Assembly (NCBI GenBank): GCA_964057225.1
Contig: OZ059900.1
Coordinates: 13,965,638 to 14,029,637 of the forward strand
Direction: 5' to 3'
DNA: 64,000 bases
Source of the DNA: Auanema rhodensis
Taxonomy: Eukaryota > Nematoda > Chromadorea > Rhabditida > Rhabditidae
Shown here: positions 55,412-64,000 of the stretch, piece by piece
How the letters are laid out: every line of letters starts with the position of its first letter
Numbering within the stretch: the stretch's first letter is position 1
The notes under the pieces: generated by a model
What the model saw: the letters and a program-made list of their open reading frames with translations, nothing else
Database searches by the model: none
What the model was told of the DNA's origin: nothing
Translations under genes and position numbers: made by a program

Positions 55412-56143
55412 CTGTATTAAAAAATTAAGAATCAGAATTATCTAAATTTTATCTATCAGTATACGACTCTCAAACAATAAAAACCAAACTTTAGTCATCA
55501 TTTAATTTTCTTCTTTTATCATGATTCTTTCACTATTCTTTCTTATATTAATGATTGGAGTAGTGCCCTTTCTTGTTTCCTATGTCTTGCCATGTAAATT
55601 TTTTTTAAAGTCATAGAATTTGAAAATTCTTTTGAAATAAAGAAGATATTTTATGATAACCAAGTGAGACAATTGGAAATGGCATCATGCACAGCATTGT
55701 TAAAAAAATTGAAGAAAGAAAAGAACAAAACTTGATCACTGTCTGAAAAGCGAAATGATCTTTTTATAATCTACGACAGGTCTTCCAGTGCAAGTAAATA
55801 CAATTGAGTACACTAAGCACCCTGAGAATTTAATACAGTTGACTACATATCTATCGTAAAGATTGATTTGAGATTCCTTAATTTGAAACATTGATCATAT
55901 ATAATTTGAACTTATTTTCAAGTTCCAGAATCTATTCATTCAAGAGTTATCAAATAGAAGTTTAACAGCTATACATGAAGGCTAAAGGTGTAAAATCAAT
56001 AACCCGTTTTATGACTGTTCAATCGGCTACGGACAGCGATAGTTTTGGAGATGTGTAATAAGGACCAGAAGAAGGACAGAGAAAGCAATAGAAATTAATG
56101 ATGAACAGGGTGGAACTATTTGCGAAAGACCTGGAGGTTAACA

Positions 56144-56151
56144 TATATAAA
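56144..56151 (+). promoter_or_regulatory. TATA box of the glycine-rich gene
   Basis: TATATAAA lies 42 bases upstream of the ATG at 56193, fitting a strongly expressed tissue-specific gene with a very short leader. Confidence 0.5.
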
Positions 56152-56192
56152 GAGAGATGATTTCATCAAGTATCCACATAACAAACTTCAAT

Positions 56193-56594
56193 ATGAAGCT
56201 TACCATTTTTGTTCTTCTCGCTGTGCTCGCACTTGCTAGGTAAATTTAGGGTTCTTACTGTTTAGAGGTATTCAACCATTGTTTTAGCGCTGGTGTTCTT
56301 CCTCGTGTTGCCCGTCAAGCCGTTATTGAGAGAACAGTTATCACCAAGTCTGGACCAGGCTTCGGAAGACCAGGATTCGGATACGGTCCAGGTTATGGTT
56401 CTGGATCTGTCTACGGACCAGGAGGACACTTTGGTGGACCAGGATATGGAGCTGGACCAGGATATGGACCAGGACCAGGATACACCGGATTCAGACCACC
56501 AATTGGACCATGTAAAAATTGCTTTAATTAAATATAAATATATAATAATCTTTCAGCTACCGTCGTCAAGACTACCGTCATCCGTCACGGATAA
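56193..56594 (+). CDS. Small secreted glycine/proline/tyrosine-rich protein
   Basis: Exons: 56193-56239, 56288-56511, 56557-56594; 102 residues. A classic signal peptide MKLTIFVLLAVLALASA is followed by RVARQ, a possible processing site. The mature part then has imperfect repeats of GPGYG and GFG/GPG units (GFGYGPGYGSGS, GPGYGAGPGYGPGPGYTGF) and ends VVKTTVIRHG. This is the make-up of nematode cuticle or glycine-rich secreted proteins; some members in C. elegans are induced in epidermis by infection, but no such role can be read from the sequence. Short leader with TATA box; AATAAA at 56692-56697. Confidence 0.82.
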
Positions 56595-56717
56595 GTTTTC
56601 AATATCCTAATTGTATTTACTTTGTAATTCTTGTATATCCATATAAATTCCAAATAAGACAACATCATGCTTTTATAGCAGAATAAATATTTTTTTCTCA
56701 TATTTTTATTTTTTAAC

Positions 56718-58436
56718 TTAACAAACAAAATTGAGAATAGGTTTTAAGATTGGAAAATATTTTCCGATCATACAATAATTATATGGTATAATAGCATTTG
56801 GTGGTAAAGGGTATTTGATATACTCATCTAAGAGAATAGTTGCTAGTTCAAGCCTACTAATATTTTCAAAGTAACTCTTTTCGTATCCTCGTGTTTTGAC
56901 AAGATTTGATGTTAAGTTATCAATAATATCTTCAATCGGAACTACGTTGTCGTGTGTTTTGTACCTAAAATATCAGTAATAATTGTTTTTTTTTCTGTTT
57001 TCAATTTATGTTTTCATACCACTTTAAGAAGTGATCTTTTTTACTTTCCGTCTCAAAGCATCTTGCACGGAATATTACTGTCATTCTTAAATCATTTGTC
57101 TTATATCTGAAATACATAAATACGTTTAAGCATTGTGGTACATTCATCATCTACCTAGCGATTTCCTTTCCATCTACTAAAACAGCCCACTCATCATTAC
57201 CTTGATAAGTTATGCGGTTATTGTTGGCAGTATTCAAAAACGGGGGTTTATGTGTTGGATGATAAACGGTAGCTGTATGTACAACCTATAAACAAACTAA
57301 CTATAGAGTTTTCTTAATTGTATTACTTTTGCTCCATCAATCATTGAACCAGCTTTAGAAAATGGTTGTTCCATTCTAGGTTCCATTCCGTTTCTTTAAT
57401 ACACAGTATGAATTATAATAGTAAAAACGTTAAAACTCTACTCCATATGATAGAGGAATTGTCCACCTCGTTCCGTTGAATTCCAATCGTGGAAGTAAGT
57501 GACAACCTGAAAATTAGAAAACAAAATATATTGAAAATACGTTGTTTTACTTGAATTTGATCGATAGCTTTATCTTGATATAAACCAGATGACTGCATTA
57601 CAGCTAAAAGCCATTGTGGATATTGAAACCTTGTAGCATCTTCAAAGTAAACAGCATCAATATGATAGGGTATTGTTTGACCAGGAACCTAAATTGGTTT
57701 TACTATCCAGTATAGAATGAATTAAATTACCTGTATGAAGATATTAAATTGAAAAGGATCTAATACTTGTTTATTATCAGGACATATTTCCATAGCTTCT
57801 TTTAAAAGTCTCAAAAAAACATTCTCAATAGAAAAAGAACACGTTTAGTTCAAACCTTGGTGATAAGAAAATATTTCTTATTTCTGGATACTGATTTATA
57901 TCAAAAATGTATCGACCAAACGATTGTATGCGTGAGAATAAGTCTAAGAAACTTTCCTTCATTCCTTCAATACCTCCATACATCATGTAATGTCGGGCAA
58001 TATCTACTCTACCAGGTAAAACACATAATGTTCTATTTCTGAAATTAAAAATAGATTAAAATTAAAGAAAAAATTAATTACTTATTAGGAACTAGAAACT
58101 GATTATCACATTTTCCGTTATCACTTATTTTTTCAGCTTCACCTATATGTTCATATACAGTGTCATAAAACTACAATGTTTGTGTTAGTTAATGCATATG
58201 TGGATACTGCTAACCTCTAAATCCTGATTATTAGATGGAAATTCTTTCATAGATTTAGCAGTTTTTAATAGGAAATCGGCTTCATCTTGGGTAATCATAT
58301 CATGTATAAATTTAGCTTTATGCCGTAATAAATGATCTTGAATTTCTGTTAGTCTTGAATTTATATTCAAATAATATAATAATATGGAAACAAATACAAT
58401 GAATGATATACTTCTGTATGATAGTAGCACGCCCAT
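56718..58436 (-). CDS. Putative membrane-anchored 2-oxoglutarate/Fe(II) oxygenase
   Basis: Exons (minus): 58215-58436, 58082-58170, 57856-58038, 57731-57809, 57551-57688, 57442-57506, 57327-57393, 57155-57285, 57020-57106, 56718-56964; 435 residues. Residues 8-25 (RSISFIVFVSILLYYLNI) form a signal anchor, suggesting a type II Golgi/ER enzyme. The core shows the double-stranded beta-helix metal triad pattern: His200 and Asp202 in IPYHIDAVYFEDA, then His284 in SMIDGAKVVHTATVYHP, with Lys294 or Arg305 as possible 2-oxoglutarate ligand. The text between, YFHDWNSTERGGQFLYH, fits strands of prolyl-4-hydroxylase-like enzymes. Substrate unknown. One acceptor (tttttttgag before 57809) is not classical but is the only one keeping frame. 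It is downstream of a collagen gene on the same strand, but the roughly 490-base spacing argues against an operon. Confidence 0.72.
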
Positions 58437-58928
58437 TTCTTAATATAAAATTATTTAGCTTTTCCTTGAACAAACATACAACATTTACATATAAAAATGA
58501 AGAAAAAAGTAAAATACATTGAAGTCTGGAGAGCTTGATGCTGTTTTAACAGCCGTCTTGAGTGATAACATAGTAATTCTGAAAATTTATATTAATCATT
58601 GCGGAACAACGTAGTCTATTAAGATTAGAAATTTACGGAACTTCATTCATATCATAGCCATAATAGAATATCAAATTGATTTCATTTTGGCCAAGCTCCA
58701 TTATAGCATTGTTATCTATTACATTAGTATCTCAAATAATAATAAATGAAGTTTAAACTGATTCTTCATGTTAGAACTACTGAATAGATTGTGCATTTAT
58801 TTATTTTGTTTGCATATCGTTGATCGTTTAAGATTAATAAAACTAGTCTTTGATGTTTTCGCAACAATAGTCTTTAAATTTTACGTAATAACTCGTTTAT
58901 TCCGAAATAAAAATAGTTGAAAATAACA
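58437..58928. other. Gap between the collagen and oxygenase genes, with two exon-like blocks
   Basis: Minus strand: 58637-58701 (ATG, 21 codons, donor gtaaat) joins in phase to 58518-58578 (acceptor tttcag), giving 42 codons (YYGYDMNEVPITMLSLK…) with an open donor gtattt. It cannot be joined in frame to the oxygenase gene. Either a tiny separate gene, a broken exon pair or chance. Confidence 0.3.
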
Positions 58929-59960
58929 TTAACGTCTTGTTCCGTCAGCAAAGAAAACTCCACCGTCAACTGCGCAATAGGTGGGGCATATTCCATTTTC
59001 TCCTGCGGTGCCATCACATCCTGGTTCTCCTGGATTTCCAGGAGTTCCATCCTCACCAGGTTGGCCATTAGAACCTTTAGGACCTTTTGGTCCTCGTTTG
59101 CCTATATAATAATTACTACCTATATAAAGCATTTGATGAAAATACCTGGAGGTCCTGGACGTCCAGGACGACCATTTTTACCACTCTGTCCTGGAGGGCC
59201 AATTGGTCCTGCTGGTCCTGGTCCACCGGGAATTTCTTCATTGTGACCATTTTCTCCTGGCTGTCCTGGTGATCCCCGCTGTCCTGGTCTTCCTGGTCTT
59301 CCTCGTCTTCCTTTTCTTCCTGGTAATCCAGGTACTGCTTCGCCAGTTCCTGGTTGCCCAGGAGCTCCTGGTACTCCTGGATCACCTTCTTCTCCTGGAG
59401 TTCCAGGAGGTCCTTCTGGTCCAGCTGGACAAGGCTTACATGGAGGAGGTGTGGATGGATGACAAGGTTGTCTAGGTGGCCGTCCAGGATTTCCTGGAAT
59501 TCCATGAGCTCCTGGTTGTCCAGGCTTTCCAGGCTTTCCAGGAGTTCCTACAACACCAGGTGGACCAGGTAAACAACATCCAGAACATGTATTAGGCTGT
59601 GTTTGATAGAAAGAAAGTGTTTCACTGGTATCATCTTTGGGCAGAACTGGCTCGTCAACATAATTTGCTTGGCGAGCAGTACGATTTGAAACTATTTGGC
59701 GGATTTGATGAATGTTTGTGAAAATATTATCCGCAGAAGTCTGGAAGAAGTTATTAGATGATATAAGTATTCAATTAGAATTTGTAACTTACTTTACAGT
59801 ATTGGATTTCATGGTTAATAAACTGTTTGGTATGAGCCATATGGTTATATGCCATTGGTAAAGTGAGGCATATTGAGAGTAAGGCGACAACAGTAAAGGA
59901 TAAAGTTGCATAAGCAACAACTTTGTATGCTTTTGAACGATTCGAGTTATGAGAATCCAT
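58929..59960 (-). CDS. Cuticle collagen
   Basis: Structural collagen secreted by hypodermis into the nematode cuticle. Exons (minus): 59793-59960, 59146-59740, 58929-59101; 311 residues. The N-terminus has the nematode cuticle collagen domain with a membrane segment (VVAYATLSFTVVALLSICL, about 14-32). Next comes a spacer with a furin-type site RTARQ before a cysteine cluster (CSGCCLPGPPG). Gly-X-Y blocks follow, interrupted by RQPCHPSTPPPCKPCPAG and a short HNEEI break. A cysteine-containing end (PGCDG, GICPTYCAVDGGVFF) closes the chain. The cysteine pattern assigns it to the cuticle collagen superfamily; subgroup not determined. Confidence 0.92.
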
Positions 59961-61459
59961 AGCAGGAATGGTACCTATTTCTTTTTTGCAAACAGTATAT
60001 ATACTACAAGAAAATGCTGGTAAACTCCAATAAAAAAACTTTATTTAAACTATATTATCTAAGTATCATTTTAAAACTTGTTTACTAAGTTACTCATTAA
60101 AAATTTAGTTCAAATTTCAAAAACTTTGTAGATAAAAAACTTCAAAGTTTATGTTATACAAATCTAAGTATTTTTCATTTTACTTCTATTCATCGGTCGA
60201 ATACTAAAAAAATCGCAAAGTAGGTTTTAATTATAGAATATAAAATGCAGTCAAATCAATTCATTAAGAGTTTTAAACCTCCGAATATCTTATAGTCAAG
60301 AAATGTTTTTATTGTTTTTTCTAATTTCAATACTTTTTTTCCCAATATCCTGCTGAATTATTTTGCAGTATTTATTTTTTATAATAATGTTGAAATTTGT
60401 CAGCAATATGACAGTTTGTCTAGATTTTTTGATTAATTTAAATAAATCAGTATTTGCTTCCGGTGGGAAAAGTGGATCAGAAAAAGGGATAGTTTTACGA
60501 AGATATCTTTGCAGAGTACACATCTGTCGTCAGATACTCGTCTCTTAAACATGTACTGCCTGAAAATGACCAGATGTCTTTCGTATTTTATATCACTCCA
60601 TTCAGCTACTACTACTATTTGATTTTTTTTTTTGTATTTTTTCCTCAGATCTTTTCCCATTTTACAAATTGTGCAATATGTTTTATTAAATTTTATATAT
60701 TTGATATCATCAAATGTTTTGTTGAGTTTTCAATAACTGGTTCATCTTTAAACTATGAGATAAAATTGAGAAGAAAGAATGAATTCGGATTTTAATATGA
60801 GAAAAATCGGATCAATAATTGAAGTGTCAACGGCCAAAACTAAACAAGCAGATGAATTTCGTTCTGCTCTATAAAAACTAAATATTTAAAATCAGGAATT
60901 TCTTGAAAGTTTTTGAAATCATATTTGAAATATAAATTCATTCTTTTGTTTATTTTTTAAATTTATTAAAATACTTTCATAACCTTTTTACATAATTAGT
61001 TTATTTGATGAATTTGAATCATTACATCTATTTAAAGTCACAATATCTTTCAGCTTTTTCTCTGCCGTTACGTCTGCTATGTCATTCAATACTCAACTGA
61101 CCATCGAACCTTGCAAACTTAAGAAACTTTCTTTGTGCACTCGTCTTGCTTCACATATTTCATCATAGAGAACTTATTAATTAATATATTCTTATTAAAC
61201 TTAATTCTTCAAAATTATTTAAATATTATTTATAAACATAACAATAACAAATAAATTAATATATATTTATTTATTATAGTTTTATGATTTCTTCAATGTT
61301 TTATCTATTTTAACATTTCTTTAAATTGTTTCTCATCAATCATCATTTTATAATTTAGAATATATATATTCCTTTGCTCAACGTGTTGCATAAATACAAA
61401 TAAAACAGTGACAGCAATTTTTCAATAGGCAAATATCTTATTTCTATAATCATTTAATT
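59961..61459. other. Gap between the collagen and the 72-residue gene
   Basis: Contains the collagen promoter (gtatatatac at about 59995-60004). A minus-strand frame of 75 codons at 60296-60523 (start MCTLQRYLRKTIPFSDP) is moderately protein-like but unsupported by homology. On the plus strand a 29-codon frame with ATG at about 61080 follows the acceptor atctttcag and ends at TAG near 61169. The rest is AT-rich. Confidence 0.3.
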
Positions 61460-61815
61460 ATGTTGTCGTTCAAAAACAATGATAAAGTAAGTTGATTTTT
61501 ACTATTCGGATAACATATTAAGAAAAAGCTGATCGTTATACTAGAAAATGCTTTTTTTTTTGTTGCTCATTGAAAACGCTAAACTCTTCAATTTCTAATT
61601 ATTCATCCAATATTCTATAATAGGTACAACGAAATTGCTCGATCACAGTTGCAACGACATGGTGTAGCAAGAAGAAACATTTTCGAGATACTGAAGAATG
61701 GAAATTAAAAAAAGCCCGAATCATAAGGAAATTGAGAGCATTATCAAAAATAAATTTAGCTCTTGTGCTGTCTCGAATGCCGGTTAGTTTTCTTCAAACT
61801 TTTTTGATAAAATAG
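61460..61815 (+). CDS. Small basic hypothetical protein, two exons
   Basis: Exons: 61460-61486 (ATG, nine codons, donor gtaagt) and 61624-61815 (acceptor ctataatag, TAG at 61813-61815), phase 0, 72 residues. The second exon has a Lys/Arg-rich helical stretch (KKHFRDTEEWKLKKARIIRK) followed by a hydrophobic helix (INLALVLSRM). A donor-like gttagt at 61783 means the chain may instead continue into unseen exons. Not recognised; could be a nuclear or nucleolar protein by charge, but that is a guess. Confidence 0.38.
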
Positions 61816-62699
61816 TCAAGTGGTCATTGAAAAGTCAATTACATTTGAATAACAATATAGCTATTAGTAACAATAATAACATTAGTGTTATAATTCAATC
61901 TGATGAGGAAATGTGAACTTGAGCATTACTTTGATGAGAACTTATTGAAAAATATCAAAATCCACCGTTCATTATAAAGCTATAGTCTTAAAATTGTTAT
62001 TTATTCGAAATCTGTATCCACTCAGGAAGGGTCTCTTATATCAACATTTGGAGTGCCACTACTGTTTATTTAATACTTCATCTAAGGTTTAGTGTTGTTC
62101 ACCCATACGCTAATAACGACAAATAGCTGAACAGACTTAGATAATTCTGATCAATATTGTCACTTAATCAGCTTCTATCTTTTATACAACTTGAAAGCAT
62201 CAAATTTTCAACAACTATGGTAATTTTTTCTTTTTTCAAACTAAGATCTATGTGCATAGTTATTGTTTATTAGCGTTTTTCTTTTTTATGCTTTACATAT
62301 CTGAACAACATGCTGAAACCTAAAAATGATGTAAAAGTCATGAATTGGCTTCTGCTACTTTACAATTGAGGCATCCTGAGCCAATCCCGTTGTAAGCTTG
62401 AAGAAAATGATAGTGTGTGTTGAAGAGAAAAGAAAAAGAAAGCAGTATTCACTATTTTCTAGTGCCAGATTGATGCCAGCTGACTCTTTTTCAGAACTTT
62501 TCAGCTTCTATGATCTTCAGCTATATTGCCATTCAGCTTAACACATCTAATTCTTTGAGTTTTTCTCAATATTTTTTCGAATATTTCTATTTAGTTGTTT
62601 TTAAAATTGAAACATTTCAGTAGTACATTGTAAAGTAGTATAATTTTTTCAGTTATATTCATAAAATTGAAAAAAAATTTCAACTGATTGAATATAATC
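61816..62699. other. Gap upstream of the F-box gene
   Basis: AT-rich; nothing coding seen. Acceptor-like ttttttcag at 62644-62652 precedes the F-box ATG by 48 bases and may be the trans-splice site. Confidence 0.45.
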
Positions 62700-64000
62700 A
62701 TGACAGCCATTTTTGATATGACACGTCGAGTTACAATGGTCGATGACAGTGACTTCAAAGCAAAACTTGAGGCAGATGAAAATGAATCTCTTGATACCAC
62801 CCCTCAATTAGTAAAGCCACAGACTCATGGACCTAAAAAGGCAAGAACAGTCCCTGTTCATTTCAAAAAAGACAATTTAATGCTAAATATAACAATTATA
62901 TCTGCTTATTTATATCCTTACGCATTTTTTTCTTTTTAGACTATCGAAAAGCTGCCCGAAAAAGTACTTCAACAAATTTTTTCATATTTACCATCACAAC
63001 AAGTAATATTCAGTTGATATATGTATATAACTTTTGTGTGCATTGTCTCTTTTCAAGATTTTACAAGTTGGAACTGTGTGTCAGAGATGGCATCAGGTTT
63101 CTGTAAATCCCAGTTTGTGGAAATTTGTTTCATTTCGTCCAGCTTATGGAGGAATCTCAGTAAGTATACAATTTATAAAACAAATAACTATACACATATA
63201 AATAACTACAAGTACATATATTTATATTTATTACTTGTGGTTAAAAAAATTTTTTCAACTATGAAAAGTTATTGACATTTCAATTTAAGGTAAGGTATCC
63301 AGAAAATATTCCAAATTTGATAGGCACTGTTTTTCCTGAACTACGAATAGTAGAATTAGCAACGGATTTAATTAATCCTAACGTTCTTCATGAACTAGCG
63401 AACAAATGTCAGAAATTACAGCATATTACACTGGGTTTGTATGCAATTGTAGCTCATTTTATATCCAAATCATGAAATTAACCTTTTTAGACTTTTCAAC
63501 AGCTATGCAGTTGCATGATTTCACTGATTTGCAATGTTTTCCATCTAGACTCAAATCACTCACGCTGTGCCTGTCCGAGAACATTTTTTTGGAAGGCTTT
63601 TTACGAAAAGTATATACTTTCATATCATCGGTTCAAGTACTTCATATTATTGGTTAGTTCATTTTCGATCTTTAGAATTTCGCCATATTTCGTGTAATGA
63701 TTATTAATAATATAAACGACTCAAATGGAAAAATGGAATGAAGATTACAGATTAATGCAATAATCTGCACTGATACGAATGATTTTTATCATATCGTGAT
63801 ATTTAATCTGTTCTCATAAAATTGTTTTGTAGCTTGTCAAATATTCATTAGCTTTTACTATAGGAACTTACGAAAAAGTTGAAGATGAGGAAGAGGAAGT
63901 CTATGAAACAGTTAATATCTATAAGTTAAAGCAATTTCTACCAAATCTGGTTGTTGTTAATCTATGGGGGGTATGAACTGAAGTACAAGTAATGGTTTAT
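62700..64000 (+). CDS. F-box/leucine-rich-repeat protein, 5' part
   Basis: Substrate adaptor of SCF ubiquitin ligases. Exons: 62700 to about 62849 or 62855, 62940-63002, 63058-63159, 63290-63434, 63491-63652, 63864-63969, continuing outside. The leader of about 50 residues is charged (DDSDFKAKLEADENESLD). The F-box follows: IEKLPEKVLQQIFSYLP then VGTVCQRWHQVSVNPSLWK with the conserved C-x-x-W. LRR-like segments come next: LRIVELATDLINPNVLHEL, LQHITLDFSTAM, LKSLTLCLSENIFLEG, an acidic loop KVEDEEEEVYE and NLVVVNLWG. The first donor is ambiguous between two phase-0 GT sites (62850, 62856). The repeat pattern is FBXL-type; specific ortholog not determined. Confidence 0.83.

Larger units (their letters stand above)
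54675..56192. other. Gap between sec-15 and the glycine-rich gene
   Basis: Begins with the sec-15 promoter region (CpG cluster at about 54790-54840: TTGCGCGCGT, ATTACGTACGTCG). A short minus-strand exon that looks coding lies at 55237-55411 (separate entry). The right end carries the promoter of the glycine-rich gene. Confidence 0.45.

Noticed and set aside
56293-56610. 105-codon plus frame rich in Gln and Asp
   Set aside because: Alternative frame of the glycine-rich gene; the signal peptide and exon phases select the Gly/Pro/Tyr frame.
59116-59505. Gln/Asp/Leu-rich minus-strand frame
   Set aside because: Shifted frame of the collagen repeat; the Gly-X-Y frame is the true one.
59203-59572. 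Plus-strand frames rich in Leu/Val or Ser/Trp
   Set aside because: Antisense shadows of the collagen Gly-X-Y exon; repeats make all frames open.
58929-59960. Operon of collagen and oxygenase genes
   Set aside because: Same strand, but about 490 bases apart with exon-like material between; nematode operons usually have about 100-base spacing.

Overview
The window is nuclear DNA of a nematode. The evidence: an AT-rich genome with many short introns (mostly 40-150 bases, GT-AG, TTTTCAG-type acceptors), a cuticle collagen with the nematode N-terminal domain, and proteins that align over their whole length with Caenorhabditis genes. Codon use, long intergenic gaps and divergence from C. elegans suggest a parasitic clade, possibly clade III (spirurid/filarial), but I cannot name the species. 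I spliced all genes by eye; the reading phase closes across every junction given unless stated.

Layout from the left: hpk-1 (HIPK kinase, minus, cut by the left edge, with a very long unexplained N-terminus); sgca-1 (alpha/epsilon-sarcoglycan, minus); an unrecognised three-exon gene (minus, 8918-10154); a 4.7 kb gap; grk-1 (GRK4/5/6-type receptor kinase, plus); aex-3 (MADD/Rab3 GEF, plus, with two candidate last exons); a 7.5 kb gap without a gene I can support; a 7TM receptor (plus, about 35.0-36.6 kb); a small new gene (minus, 37.7-38.2 kb) head-to-head with sli-1 (Cbl ubiquitin ligase, plus); a claudin-like four-TM protein (plus); nfki-1 (IkB-zeta-like ankyrin protein, plus); a membrane protein with one EGF domain (minus); sec-15 (exocyst subunit, minus); a small glycine-rich secreted protein (plus); a membrane-anchored putative 2-oxoglutarate/Fe(II) oxygenase (minus); a cuticle collagen (minus); a tentative 72-residue basic protein (plus); and an F-box/LRR gene (plus) that leaves through the right edge.

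The genes are separately transcribed, not one pathway or an operon. Several themes recur: signalling (HPK-1, GRK-1, 7TM receptor, SLI-1/Cbl, NFKI-1), vesicle traffic and secretion (AEX-3, SEC-15), and cell surface or cuticle (sarcoglycan, claudin-like, EGF protein, collagen, glycine-rich protein). From memory, hpk-1, sgca-1, grk-1, aex-3, sli-1, nfki-1 and sec-15 all lie on the C. elegans X chromosome, so the window probably belongs to the ancestral nematode X element with gene order reshuffled.

The observations most worth following are a duplicated-looking alternative last exon of aex-3, the roughly 715-residue N-terminal extension of HPK-1 with a conserved-looking globular part, and several small multi-exon genes or orphan exons hidden in the intergenic regions.
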